Position numbers and translations under genes: made by a program. The notes beneath the pieces were generated by a model that was given only the letters and a program-made list of their open reading frames with translations, had not been told where the DNA came from and did no database searches. Shown here in pieces: positions 20,961-32,891 of a stretch of 64,000 bases of DNA (positions within the stretch are counted from its first letter, which is position 1; each line of letters opens with the position of its first letter). This DNA comes from Paraphaeosphaeria minitans (taxonomy: Eukaryota; Ascomycota; Dothideomycetes; Pleosporales; Didymosphaeriaceae): NCBI GenBank assembly GCA_015832175.1, contig WJXW01000011.1, positions 1,240,001 to 1,304,000 of the forward strand, read 5' to 3'.

Positions 20961-22247
20961 CTAGGCGCTGTAAGAACTGATGTAATACTAAGGTGTCGTT
21001 AGCCAAAGCCATGTGTTTGACGCTGAAATGGAGTGAAATGGTACCGTCAAAACCGATTCATCTTCGCCACCATCAGTTGGCAGATAGACGTACAGAATCA
21101 GGGCGTGTTCATGACAGAAGCCTGATCGGCGTCAGTTGCTTGGTTCTTGCAATACATGGGCATGATGTTGACGTGTACTCACAAGCAATCACCCTCCCAC
21201 CCAGCCGTCCAACACTCATGACTTTGCCCCAGTCCTTGCCGTCTATCCTCACAGACGCCCAGCCTTCTTCGCTGCGGCCATCTGCACTACCCAGCAGCTT
21301 CATACGCGTACTCGGGTGTTCTGCAATGCCGATGTCGCCGTTGGCTACCTGACTAGGGTCTAGCTCTGGGTTTGCGAGATCGGTCCAAACAGAGGACATG
21401 CTCATGGCGTCGGTCTTGATACTCATTCTGAGGCAGCCGTGCATGTTGGCGGCCATGTCGAGTCTTGTCGTGGTCGCTGCAGCTCCTGAGCTTGTCCTAG
21501 CTCCTGCAAGGGCTAGCTTGGTGAATCGGTCGCTTATGCTCTTCAGCTGCATCAGGGGAGGTAAGATGATATGGACGTCCGGTTCTCGAGTCTGCGGTTC
21601 GTGGAGGCTTGACACGGTGTCGGGGGCAAGCACTCGCACAGGTACCTCTTGGGTGATGATGGTTTCTCTGTTTCCGCCAAACTGGTCATGGATCATGGTG
21701 TCGTGGTCGCGATTTCCGGCGGCAGGGAACGCCGAGTAGGAATTGTTTGACGAGGTCGTGGCAATGGTGAGGGCAAGCAGAGGTATGTGGTCCTTCTTCG
21801 TCAGGCGGATCTGGGCCGACGTCGCGTTTAAGGCGGACTTGAGAGCACGATGGAGCGGTCCCAGAGGCACTTCGAGATTGATGACATTGTTGGCGGCGGA
21901 TTGGACAGCGTACGTATCGAAAATGGTGTCCTTCCTCGCGTTAGGTCGAACGCAGGGAAAGTGTGGGCGAGCTCACAATGGAGAGGACGCTGCGGGCGGT
22001 CAGCAACTGCCTTCACAGCAATGCAGAAGCATAACTCACGCCCACACCTGCGTGCCTTGCTCCGGGATGATGGTGAAGCACACCTGCTCGTCGCTGAGCT
22101 TGAGCCAGGCGAGCGGACCCAGCGAGTTGAGCGATGCCGTCAGTTCTGCACCAATTAGCCGGGTCGTTCTTCCCGTGTCCAGTGTGCAATGCTCGCTGGC
22201 TTACTTGTGAAGGTTGTGATGTTGTGAATCTGGGCCTTGAAGCGCAT
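20961..22247 (-). CDS. HUS1: DNA damage checkpoint clamp subunit Hus1
   Basis: PCNA-like subunit of the 9-1-1 clamp loaded at damaged DNA. Six exons join to 337 aa: 22247-22205, 22145-22040, 21989-21977, 21930-21183, 21121-21045 and 20987-20961. The start MRFKAQIHNITTFT is the family hallmark, followed by KLTASLNSLGPLAWLKL, FTIIPEQGTQVW, DTIFDTYAVQSAANNVINLEVP, GPLHRALKSAL and the middle motif EVPVRVLAP...PDVHIILPPL. The C terminus reads HALILYVYLPTDGGEDES then VLTYYISSYSA after the last intron, matching the conserved end of fungal Hus1. Exon 3 has only 13 nt. All junctions keep phase and introns are 46-61 nt. Confidence 0.93.
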
Positions 22248-23064
22248 CGTGGCTTGCGGCTTGAGGCTTGCCTGAGGTTTGAGGCTTGAGGCTTGAGGTT
22301 GGCATTCGCATCGCGTCGACACGTCTGGCGGACAAGAACGCGGGGCGCACGAGCCAACTCCGCCATCTGACCGTCACCGTCGCCGTCGTTCTTCCCTCCC
22401 TCTACAACAGACACCCTTGGCAAAGTCTCCGAGTTTTCATGTATTCGTTATGCTCCTTGAACTGTTCATGTTCGAGGTCTAGTACCTACCGGCTACGGTA
22501 ATCATGGCGACTGCATGTTCGGCTGGAACGATGACGCTCTGCAACGTGCTATGGACAGTCCCTGCTATTTGAACGTTCTACGGTAAAGACTCAAACTTGT
22601 TGCGGCAATCAACAAATGCACTATTGAACGCAGGCTGGACGAGGATATGGACGGGTGGGTCATTGCGTTGCCTGGCGGTCACCAGGCGAGTTACATCGAG
22701 AGAAAGCTCAATCACAAGGTAGCCTGGTAGGTAGCACTCAAAGACTTATACATCAGAGACCAAATAGCAAAGGAGATTCGTTATTTCATCAGCTCATTGC
22801 CATCCACGTTCGTCGCCGCAAAACCAAACGAATATCAAAATGAGTCCTGGGTGAGCGCGACGGCTTTTCCACAAACAAGAGGCATCTTCGAGAACAATAC
22901 AAGAAAGAAAAGAGAACCCGAAAACTCCTGAAACCGGTCCAGACTGCACTTAACGCCTTGTCGCTATGCTGTCAAACCAAATAAAGGTAACCGCTCAATG
23001 CCATGAGCTGGCCGTGCTGAAAAGAAAAAAAATATCGCTTTGAAGTAAAGATAAAGTCGGCATC
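22248..23064. other. Intergenic region upstream of HUS1
   Basis: About 820 bp between the HUS1 start and the 3' end of the next minus-strand gene. It has a direct repeat of TTGAGG/GGCTTGAGGCTTG near 22258-22297. No gene is supported. Confidence 0.5.
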
Positions 23065-24579
23065 TCAGAACATTTCATGTTCTAAACCCCCATAACCATC
23101 GTCGCTTACTCCAGCTCTCTTGCCCTTCACCCCATTGGGGATATCAGGAACTGGAGGTACTGCAACACCGTCGGGTGCGACAGTGACGATGTGGTCCTTT
23201 TCAGCTTTCTTGCCGGAAGTCGATCTCTTCCTCAGAGCGATGTATTTATTCTTGACCAGCTTCTTTGAAGGCGTGGTCCTGGAACGCTTCGTAGATTGTG
23301 CATCAGAGTCTGATGTCTGTGCAACAGAAAGGTCAGTTTCCGTTTCCGTTTCGGTGGGGATGGGCTGGTATTCGCCGTCATGGTCACCTTCGAGAGCTGT
23401 TTTGCGCTTCTTGACGATCTTAAAATCAAGATAAGTTGCACTTGCCGCTTCATGCGGGGACATGGTAGGTGTTGGTGGGAGATTTGTCGGCAGCGCAGGA
23501 AGCGGCGGGACAGGGTTTGGATTATGTGGACCAAGAGCGAGTGACAATTCCTTCCGGGCTTCTTGCAGTTTATGTTCGAGATCGGAGACGCGCTTGCTGA
23601 GCTTTCTTTGCTTATTGAGGTCGCGTTTCGAAGGGGTTTTGTAGAGAGCAGGCGTGCGTGGCGTAGTAGCGAATGTGAAGCCGTTAGGCGTGGGCGTGGC
23701 AGGAACGGGTGTGGAAGCATGGTTCGCAGTTACATAGATAGAGGTCACAGAGGGCGAATTGGCAGGCACGAAGCTAGTCGTTGCAGATGCGGTAGGTGAG
23801 TCTAGAGTTGAGAGATCAGCGTGATTGCTTGCATGCTTGCATAGTGCAGAGGACGCACTGTTCATTGCCCTGGCCCTGTGCGCCGCAAGCGCAGGTCGCA
23901 CGAAGACTTTGGGAGTGGGCAAGAGGCCATGCTCCTTTGCGACTCTATAAGCCTCCTCGACCTCCTTCCTGCGGTCGACTGCCGCCGTGTCCGAGGTGGC
24001 CTTCTCTGCCGTCTCGCTGCCTGCCTTGCGCTTGCCCAGCGAGCTGGCTCCGTTGAACCAGGAGGTCAGAGCTCGGGAGAGGCGACTGAACGGGCCCTCG
24101 TTCGCACTTGTCGGCTCTAGTGCAATGCGAGTTGTGTGATGGCTGCTGGCGGTGGTGGCAGAAGGCGTGCGTGACGCAGCCGCGGGTCGCTTTGGTGCGA
24201 CGGTGGAAGATGCTGCTGTGGAGGGTACTGCTGTAGAGGGCTCTGCTGTAGAGGGTTCTGCTGTAGCGGGTTCTTCTGTAGCGGGTTCTGCTGTAGCGGG
24301 TTCTGCTGTAGCGGGTTCTGCTGTAGCGGGTTCTGCTGTAGAGGGTGCTGCTGTTGCTGCTGCCGCTGCCGCTGCCGCCGCCATGTCGTGGGCGACAGAC
24401 CAAGCAGGAGCGGGGATGGTTGCGAGGCATTCGGCATTGAAGCGGTCTATCACGGGCCCTAGATCCAGGTCTTTCCACAGCTCGTCTGGCGGCGGGCGGA
24501 TGCTGGACGTGCTCATGTGCTCATAGAACCTGGACTTGCCCAAGTTCTCGTCGGCGGGCTGCTTGGCTTCTTTCGGCAT
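23065..24579 (-). CDS. Uncharacterised Ala/Pro/Thr-rich nuclear-type protein with pentapeptide repeats
   Basis: Single-exon gene of 504 aa starting at ATG 24579 (MPKEAKQPADENLG). Visible parts: a conserved-loo N-terminal segment (RPPPDELWKDLDLGPVIDRFNAECLATIPAPAW), an Ala run followed by tandem ATAEP/STAEP pentapeptides (about residues 70-120), a short helix HGLLPTPKVFVRPA, a coiled coil (KTPSKRDLNKQRKLSKRVSDLEHKLQEARKEL is broken here: key residues KLSKRVSDLEHKLQEAR, about residue 330), and basic clusters IVKKRKTALEG and KKLVKNKYIALRKR that look like nuclear signals. It resembles proteins annotated in ascomycetes as nuclear or RNA-binding, but I cannot assign a function. TRS130 follows upstream on the same strand after about 420 bp. 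Confidence 0.75.
   Translation of the reverse strand: MPKEAKQPADENLGKSRFYEHMSTSSIRPPPDELWKDLDLGPVIDRFNAECLATIPAPAWSVAHDMAAAAAAAAATAAPSTAEPATAEPATAEPATAEPATEEPATAEPSTAEPSTAVPSTAASSTVAPKRPAAASRTPSATTASSHHTTRIALEPTSANEGPFSRLSRALTSWFNGASSLGKRKAGSETAEKATSDTAAVDRRKEVEEAYRVAKEHGLLPTPKVFVRPALAAHRARAMNSASSALCKHASNHADLSTLDSPTASATTSFVPANSPSVTSIYVTANHASTPVPATPTPNGFTFATTPRTPALYKTPSKRDLNKQRKLSKRVSDLEHKLQEARKELSLALGPHNPNPVPPLPALPTNLPPTPTMSPHEAASATYLDFKIVKKRKTALEGDHDGEYQPIPTETETETDLSVAQTSDSDAQSTKRSRTTPSKKLVKNKYIALRKRSTSGKKAEKDHIVTVAPDGVAVPPVPDIPNGVKGKRAGVSDDGYGGLEHEMF
24211..24351. repeat. 15-bp coding minisatellite
   Basis: About nine copies of TCTGCTGTAGCGGGT and variants, in register with the minus-strand frame and encoding the ATAEP pentapeptides. 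The 15-bp unit preserves frame, so copy number can vary without breaking the protein. Confidence 0.9.
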
Positions 24580-24995
24580 TGCGCAAGGGCACTAGCGGTG
24601 ATTGCTGGAAGTTGTGGGCCTGCAGTGCTGCAAGGGCGGGTGGAATGTGAGCAGAGTGGATGGGATGTTTGGGATGTTTGGGAGCTGCGAGGGACGGGGC
24701 CGCGACGCGTCTAAAATGCCCAGCACACGCGCGCCACAGCAACAAGGGTCCGGGCAACGGCTGTCCGTGCGTGCTGTCCAATTATCACTCTTAGATCACA
24801 TGATGACAACATCTTCGGGTGACATATCTGGTTCACTCAGAGATTAGGGAGCCCTGATACAATGTAGGAGTCAGGTTGCACGCGTTTGCAAGGTGCTGGT
24901 AAAATGCTTAGATTATCACCGGGTACTTTAGTCAATCTGAAATTGACGTGATGTCTGCCAACCATAGCACATGATCTGATTTGTCGAATGTGACT
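24580..24995. other. Intergenic region, 23065 gene start to TRS130 3' end
   Basis: About 416 bp between two minus-strand genes. No element is recognised. Confidence 0.5.
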
Positions 24996-27900
24996 TTACC
25001 TGCCCTCCGCCTCAAGCCATACAGCGCTCCGAGGCGAGCTTATCTCGCCGATTCCCACAGTACTACTCCTTACGTCTGGCACCACCACGACACACTCCCC
25101 ATACGTCAAGTAGTCCGTTTCGCAGTTGAGCGGCTTCTCTTCTCCTGTTCCGTCCTTCTTCATGTCATCTTCGCTCTTGGGTGCGATCCTGGCACGGATC
25201 TCGACGTTTGGGAGAAGCACCGTCCCAGGCCGTAATGGTAACAGCATAATTGAGAAGTGCTGCTCCTCATCCTCCTTGGCTGTGAAATGAGCGCGCCGCT
25301 GCCCGGCCACGAGCCAGGTGTCAGGGCTCGCTTCCAGCGTGTAGATGAAGTCGATTGCATCGTCAGGGTTCGAAAGATTGGCTGCTGATAAAAGGCTGCT
25401 TTGGGTGCACCAGCGGCGGGTATGTTTGATGCTGAGTTTGGTCACGAGAGGCTGGCCAACCACGGCGATGGTCGAGCCGGGCGACGGCGAGAATTCTGAT
25501 GGTGCCAGTGAGAGGGACGCTGTATGCAGAATGTGTGTCTGTGGTATAGAGACCGTTATGATCATGCGACGAGCGGGGTTGGGAGAGGGTGGAGCAGCAC
25601 CGGGAATAGAGGGTTCTGAGTCTGCCGTTTTTGGCAGAAGAACCGATCTGTGATTCTAATCATACGATCAGCGACACAATTCACTGAAGCCTTTTCCAGT
25701 TGGCTTACCTGATGCCACTTCTGGAGCCAACTGCGAGTGTCCTCTCGTATGGTCTGCGGGAGACTTTCGATGCACTCATCCCAACCCATGTCATCAAAAA
25801 GGCCCATATTGACCTGCTGCAATAGAGCCACCCCTTCAAACTGCGGAGGAAGAATTCGATGTCTAAGCCGATCCATGAAGGTATTAATCAAAAGGCGTGC
25901 CAGGCGATGAACGGGGCCATTCTCAACTGCATTGCCGAATAGTGCGCCCACTCGCTCCAAGACCTCTTCATCTAGACAACGATATTCCACAGACAGGGCG
26001 AGGCTCCCATTGTTGGCAACCTGGCTATGTCTACGTCCACTGGCCTTGACACCTTTCTTAGTTACTTTGTAGGTGACAGCAACGGGCTGTTTAGGGAAGA
26101 CCTGGAAGGAGCCTTTCGGTTTCTTCGGTGCAATAACGTCGTATTCATCTGAGCCTTCGAGTGACACATTTGTGATTTCCAACGGCACCTGGCTTGCAGT
26201 CTTGATGTTAAACTTTGAGAAGAGAGAAGCGTTCTTGAAATGATCGTGAACGTTGACATCCAGAGGTAGCTCGACTGGAATCGTGAAAGACGAGTAGTAC
26301 TGAAATTCGCCGTTTTCAGTAAAATAGTCGATTTCCATCTTAACCGTGAGGTCAGATAGCATTGTCTCCGTCTCGTAAGGAATCTGGAAGGTCACAGTGG
26401 TATTGGCGGCAAGCTCTCCACTGCGAATGACACCTGGGCTGGGTTTCTCTACAATCTGAGTATCCCCTGAGATTGTAGTTGCATTGGCCGTGCGCAGGCG
26501 TAGACCGGCTGACGCCGACTTTAGGCGTATCTCAGCCCGCTGTATCTCGTTCCATCCGCTCGAGCATGTGATTTCGATATGCCTAGGCTTATCGATATGT
26601 ATGAAATGCGAAAGGAAAAGCCGTGCTTCGAAAGCTTCGGTGCGTGGAAAACACAGCACACGATTCTTCTTTGCAGACTTGAGCGAAGTGGCGGAGACGG
26701 AGGTAATGATACCTAGAGGGGTGGTCGCTTCATCCTTAGTGAAAGGCTCGTGTACGAAGGCGATTCGCTTCGTTTGCAAGATAATCTTGTTGACAATATA
26801 CGCGCCAGTGGTATTAACCTGGCGCAGTTAGTGAGGTGAGTGGTACAGAACAGTAGGTATATGACGCACATTTGAGCTCAGCCATACTCGGCAAACGCCT
26901 TTCGCAACATGTGCAGCTTCTGTGCTCTCAAGCCATATGTCTTTGCCTTGCGCTGAGACTGCATCTATAAGCCGAATCTTTGCCTTGTCAAACTCAACTT
27001 CATCTTCTAGAAGATGTCTGAATTGAAGTCGCAGCTGGAATCCATCTTTTCCCTCAAAATGACGTACGTATGGCTCTACAACAATGTCGTTGAAGTATTT
27101 TGCCATCTGAACATTCACGTCATAAGGCAACTGCTGCGAGTAGTTAACCAGTTCTGAAAATATGCCAGCAGTGCTGACTTGGTCATCATTGAGCCAATCT
27201 TCGGGCGTTTGGAAAGCTTCTGTCGAGCTTGCTCCTGACTTGTGGGCTCTCATGGATCTCTTGCTCGCAGCTGACTTGGCCAGCACTTCCAAGAGAGTTC
27301 GTACAAACTCGTCTTTGCGATTCAGCTTCTTTAGGCAGCGGGCATACACCTTGAGCATGGTCGCCTCAACGGTGTTCCAACCAGACTCTCCAAATGTCGA
27401 AGCCATGCGTCCAAAATACATAGCAGCGGCCGCAAAATCGCCGAGTTCAAAGCGCAAGGCGGCTAGATCGCCAAGCACGCTTTCACCGGCCTTCGTCTGG
27501 CCTGCGGCCATGTAGTGTTTCACAATCAGATCGCTTAGAGTCTCATAGGACTGACGAAACCTGTCCAAGTCTGACATTGCGTTTCTGAGCGCAGGTGCTG
27601 CTAACCCAGCAATGAATTCTTGGGGGATTGACTTTTCGGGTTGCGCGTCTTCTTCATCTGAGCTATCCTTCTCGTTGGAGGCGGAATTGTTATCATCCAA
27701 GTCCACCTCATTGAACTCCTCTTTCGGTTCCACTGTTGCAAGAACAGCCACCCATCCAACGTTCCAGCCCAGGGCCTTTCCTACACGCTCCATAATGCGC
27801 CTCTGAATAGCCAACAATTGGGCCCTAGTACCGGCAAGTTCTTGTTGTCCATTCTTAGTCTGCGGCAAGCTGCTTTCCTGTTGGGGCGTGGATCGGTCTT

Positions 27901-29751
27901 GATACTGTCCGTTCTCGAATATTGTCTGCGCGCTTGCGGAAGCCTGCGCATACGGAGCGTCCACAGACTGTGGTCGACCCTGGCTGAGTGATGATGACCG
28001 GGACGGATGTATCTTAGACTTCGACTCCGACATGGAAATCTTTTGCTCCTTCGCAATTTTTCCAAATGGCAAGGTCTTGCTACAAGATCGGTTGCCCGCG
28101 TCGCCGAAGAATCGGGTGAATGGAAGCGAAGATGTTGTCGTCTCCCGTAGGATTTGATCCAGGGCAGAAAAGGTCCATGATCTGACAATATTGTCTAGAA
28201 ATTGTTCGGGGAACGTGATTTCATGTGCTTTCGCACCTTGCAGGAGGTCAGTTCGCAATAGACGTCCCGCAAATGTGATGAAGTTTAAGGCTCGTGAACA
28301 CAGCTCGGCCAAAGAGAACAGATCTTCAGCATCAGCAGACGAGGTATCGGTATTCATGCCGACATTGCCATCATCCACTGACCGTTGGGGTACACCACCA
28401 CTGATGCGCGGTTGTAATCTAGCCGCTAGATCAGATCGCACCGACTGAGAATTACCCAGACGCAGCAACAGAGACATTTGACGTGCGAAGATGTACGTGC
28501 GGAAGTCGAAAACTGAGATTTTGTTAGAAAGGATCTGGCCTCGGTAGTCTTTTTTGTTCGCGTTGATTGGCGAGTCATCGTGAAATTGCGGCTGTTGTTC
28601 GTTTTCCTTGTTGGTTCCCTTGTGCGAGAGTTCTAGCAAGGTTGAGGCCTGCTCGTATAGGTCCTCGGAGTGGTCGCTGATAACGCCACCCTGAGCAGTG
28701 CTGCCTTCCATGGCCTGCTCGCGAATCACTGTGTCAAGTCCGATTGACAGCTCATCATAGCCAAGCAATGCGTCCTCTACCAAGCCAACGCTTTCAAAAC
28801 CTCTCGCAAGGCCCTCCTTCAATATGAAGAACGTGCAAAAGTTCCAGCCTGGAAGCGAGCGCTGAGAGTCCTTTTCTCGAATGTCGTCCTCGTACTGCCC
28901 AACGCGTAGGTCAAAAGATCGGAGAATCAGTTGTTTGAACTTGACAATGATTTCATTCCACGCTCTTTCCTGCTCTTGGGGACCTTCGGTAACGGGTGGG
29001 CTTGTCACCGGCGTCTCAGGGAGCATGTGGGGTGGAACGGAATCCTTTTGTAGCCGCACCTGAGCAACGCGCTCTGGAGCAGACTTTGACGCAGTGTCGA
29101 AGTCAGCGCGTAACTTTTCTAGGAGAGTAGTGGTTCCTTTGGTGAACCGAGAAGCAAGGTTACTCTTTTCCTTTTCGCCGCTAGCCGAGCTTGCCGATCC
29201 ACGAGGCTGACTTGCTGCCGGAGTGTCTGGCAGAACCACATGGACAATCATCCATTCAAAAGCATCATGGTTTTCCTGCTTACTTGCAGAAGAGCTGCTT
29301 TGTGAAGACGGTGTGTGTGTTTTCACCCACTCCCTAACCTGCTTTCGTGCAGTAGATTTGTAAGTGTCAGAATCGTCGCATCTAAGGATGTACACTTTCA
29401 AATACGGAGTTTGGCGAAGACCTGGAATTTGATGGCGTCGCTCTTTGGAAGCCCCTTTACCTTGGTCCGTAATAGTCGAGGTTAGCGTAGATGCAGTTAT
29501 CCCTGCCTGCGAGGCGGTATCTGCACTCGGCACCAAATCTACGTGCAATGAATCAATCGACCGCAATGGTCGGGTTGATGCTTTCCAGTGGAGATTCTTC
29601 AGGGGGAGACATGAGACAAGCTGCTCCTGAATCAACGGAAAGAGGCCTGACGGATCGTGATATTCAACTACAAGATGTCAGCATGTCTCCAGGTTCAATG
29701 AAACTCGGCTGACGTGCCCGTAACCTTGGAGCTGGACAACCCATCCATCAT
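24996..29751 (-). CDS. TRS130: TRAPP II complex subunit Trs130 (TRAPPC10)
   Basis: Subunit of the TRAPP II Rab exchange factor acting at late Golgi and in recycling. Four exons give 1533 aa: 29751-29718, 29667-26870, 26818-25709 and 25655-24996. The N terminus reads SSSKVTVEYHDPSGLFPLIQ across intron 1, then NLHWKASTRPLRSIDSLHVDL, typical of fungal Trs130; later segments include EIIVKFKQLILRSFDLRVGQYE and the C-terminal beta-rich region ending HTASLSLAPSEF...AVWLEAEGR. Introns 2 and 3 are GT-AG. Intron 1 only keeps the frame with a GC donor (ACGG|GCACGT), with branch GCTGAC and acceptor TAG. The start is the first of two consecutive ATGs. Confidence 0.92.
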
Positions 29752-31428
29752 CGCTGGTTCGAATTGCATTTGCCTAGAAGCAACTTCTGTGGCACCCACA
29801 GCTGGCGCACCATTTCCGGGGGTGTTCATCAACCGTGTTCACCAAAGAGAACAGGCCCGGTTCCCTATTTAGATAGATTGGTAAAGTCTGTCTAACCTCG
29901 CTGAAAGTAAAGGTGCGGAACAACTCGATGGCGGTGATTCCTTGAAGCGCTAGGTAGGTAAGACTACGCTTCTCCTTATTTGAGCTAGCGAGTCACGTGT
30001 GTAGCGAGGCCCTGTCGACCCACCCCGCACCGACCATGCTCCTCTTTCACTGTTGAAACCATTCCGATATCCTCTCTGCGAAGCGCCAGTCTTTAGGCCG
30101 TCGATTTCTCAACTGTCGGCGCCGAAACCCGGCCCAGGCAACCACGCAGGTGCTCAATATGTTAGGTAAGGCATTGATCACAGTCCATATTGGCCCTTCG
30201 TTTATCCACTCACAACACTTCTTTTACTTTACCAGACAGCAGTCTGGTTTGTCTACTACTTCACATGATACCACTTCATGGTATCAGTCACCAACCATCA
30301 AATCAGGTCATATTGGATGTTCACTAATATACAGAAACGAGTATTTAAGACGCCGTTTTGTTTTACCACATTGTAGTGCTTGAGACATTATATCATCGCA
30401 ATAAGAGTGACAATCATATCGAGGGATATTCTTGAGTTGATGTGGAGATTAGGCCAGCTCATCTGCTACCTACAGCGTACTTGTTGGACACTTCGAGTGG
30501 TGTCAAAAGCTTTCAAGCTATCACTCTTATCCAGGTCGATATCAGTTGTTGATACAGGCATCGTACTCATGCATACGACGGCCGAATGATGCCCAAAAAG
30601 GACGAGGAACAGATTGACCTGCATGCTGGTCATTGCTCCAGAACAGAATCGTCGACATGGTATGTCTTGCTGGACCACAGCAATACCGATCCCAACATGA
30701 TCCGGATGCTTTCATTATAAGAGACTTAAAAACGTGCAATCACCCCATAATCATGATGTTCGACACATTAACGACTTGTTGCTATGATGCGCAAGTTTGT
30801 ATTTTGGAATGAGCTTGTGTCATTGCAGGTACTATGATGCGAAAATTGCCTAAAATACGCTAGCGGTGCACTCCGCCCCGCATTGTCAACATTCTTTCTG
30901 GGTTCCGGTGAACGATTGCCACAGGGCTCTCCTTGTCGAAAAGAGCGCAGGTCTTGCGAACCCTCACACATGCTCGAAAAGCTAGCCTACGGTATTGGCT
31001 ACAACAGATCAATGTTCGGATCGAAAATGCCTAGCGGGCTGCCTCTTGATGATTTCTGGCACCAGGCGTTGTCGCGTTTTACGCCTCGCGGAATCTCGCG
31101 AGCTCGCATTGCTCGTATTAGGTACTACTTGCGCGTCAGGAGGTCGGGCAAGCTCAGTGCTTCCATTCTCCTTCGATATGCTTTTGCCTCGCAACACATG
31201 CGCAAGCTTTACGCAACTCAAGCCTTCTGTACAAGTTCCACTATCTTCGTGCAACTGACGGAGTAAGCCTTGTTTCGTATTCCATTGCTATACCTATAGT
31301 TTGGTGCTGCCCAAGACGTGCCAGCGTACAGAAAAGCTTCGTCGATTCAAGTTTTGTCGTCACATTCGCCATTGCAAAACTCAAAACCGCCACTGTGAAC
31401 ACACTCTTCGACGAACTCGTGGTCCAAG
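29752..31428. other. Intergenic region, TRS130 to RTA1-like locus
   Basis: About 1.68 kb between two gene starts that diverge. The part at about 30150-30870 is visibly richer in A and T than the flanks. Small frames (30150-30383, 30883-31266 and others) show no family resemblance. No inverted repeats or transposon ends were recognised by eye. Confidence 0.45.
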
Positions 31429-32589
31429 ATGGGCATGGGGGATTACTGTAAGTCTCAAATACATACAGGCATCCTAGCTAATGTATGCAGCATCCGGGAG
31501 CATTTGGTACTATGCGCCAGACAAAGCAGCTCCGATAGTCTTCATCGTACTCTTCTTCATCTCGGGCGTCATCCACGCATGGCAGACGGTTAGGCACGGG
31601 TCCTGGCGAACGACCATCCTACTCCCATGGGCGGCAGCATTGATGATCGCCGGATTTATCATTCGGGAGCTTGGAGGGTATCATACAGAAAACCTTACCT
31701 ATCTCATCGCTTCCACTGTACTCATCATGTCCGGTCCACCCGTTTACGCGCTTATCAACTACTTCATTCTATCGCGGATTCTATACTACATCCCGTATCT
31801 CGCACCAATGCATCCAGGACGCGTTGCTACAACCTTTGTTGGCCTCGAGGCAATTTGTGAGATACTGATCGGACAAGGCGCGTGGCAGATGGTGAATTCA
31901 TCCATGACGCCGAAACAACGCGAACTGGGAGCAAATCTCGTAACCGCGTCGCTCTCCCTCCAAGTAGCGCTCTTCGGCTCTTTCGCCCTTCTCGCTGTCC
32001 AATTCCACATACGCGCCAACAAGGCAGGGTTACCGTCTCGGGATCTACGGATAATACTGTATGTCCTGTACATATCCGCCACAATCGTAACGATCCGATG
32101 TATATACCGCCTGGTAGAATACACCGAGGCTGGGACAGTACCATATACAAGAACGAGGTTTTCTTCTGGATCTTCGAAGCCACCATCATGTTTCTCAATA
32201 CGGCTCTCTTGAATGCCTTTCATCCAGGCAAGCGTTTGCCTCGATCGAACTCCGTGTTCCTTGACAGAGACGGGGTTACAGAACGTCGTGGTCCGGGCTA
32301 GGTCGACGACAGATCTTGGATCATGACAGTGTTTGATCCTTTCGATGTTTGGGGTCTCTTTACTAGGCGGGACGAGAAAACACAGTTTTGGGACATGAGC
32401 GACGAAGAATTGGAACGCCTGCGAGCTGAAAAGAAGAATAGCAAACGGAATATTATCGCTGGAACAGTTGATCCATTCCATCTTTGGGGCTCCAGAGGAT
32501 ATGTTGGGAAGCATTTCACAAGCAAGAGGGCTGGCGCAGGGTCCCGAGCAACGCAGACGACGGAAGAGGCAGACAATTCACCTGCCTAA
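31429..32589 (+). pseudogene. RTA1-like lipid-translocating membrane protein, frame broken twice
   Basis: RTA1 family proteins are seven-helix fungal membrane proteins linked to sterol/lipid stress. Exon 1 is ATG 31429 (MGMGDY), a 43-nt intron (31448-31490) follows, and the frame then encodes several hydrophobic helices (PIVFIVLFFISGVIHAW, TILLPWAAALMIAGFI, RTA1-type LIASTVLIMSGPPVYALINY, and others). At about 32126-32130 the family continuation WDSTIYKNEVFFWIFEATI moves into another frame, as if one base of a G run had been lost; the unshifted frame ends at 32212. In the shifted frame a TAG at 32299 follows GVTERRGPG, where relatives usually have Trp (TGG), and open coding-like sequence (VFDPFDVWGLF) continues to 32589. 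A truncated 246-aa product is the alternative. Confidence 0.65.
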
Positions 32590-32891
32590 TTCTGCAGCAG
32601 CTCGGGTTATATTAATTTGGATACACTGTTTCGTAGGTTGTGATGTAATGCAAAGGTCGCTGATGCTCAATGGTTTCCACTGTGTGCTCCTTCCATTTTT
32701 ATTTCTTCGTGACTTCCCACGCGGAAGCTCTGCGCATTGCACCTACGTATGTACGATCACATGTTCTTACCAAACTTTCGTCTATGTATTTACTTTCGCT
32801 TGCCGTCGCCAGGGCCGCTTGAAAGTGCAGTGTACACCCGTTTTCATCTCATCGCTGCAGCTCCATCCTTCCAATCGCTAAATTATATGCA
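32590..32891. other. Short intergenic region
   Basis: About 300 bp between the RTA1-like locus and a small membrane protein gene; nothing recognised. Confidence 0.4.

Noticed and set aside
24152..24526. Plus-strand ORF rich in Val-Ala-Gly-Ser
   Set aside because: Antisense reading of the ATAEP minisatellite in the minus-strand gene.
29752..29766. GGTTCGAATTG resembling a tRNA B box
   Set aside because: No cloverleaf can be drawn around it; it is in the TRS130 leader.
30150..30870. AT-richer segment as a RIP-decayed transposon
   Set aside because: No terminal repeats, no remnant of transposase or reverse transcriptase by eye; base composition alone is not enough.
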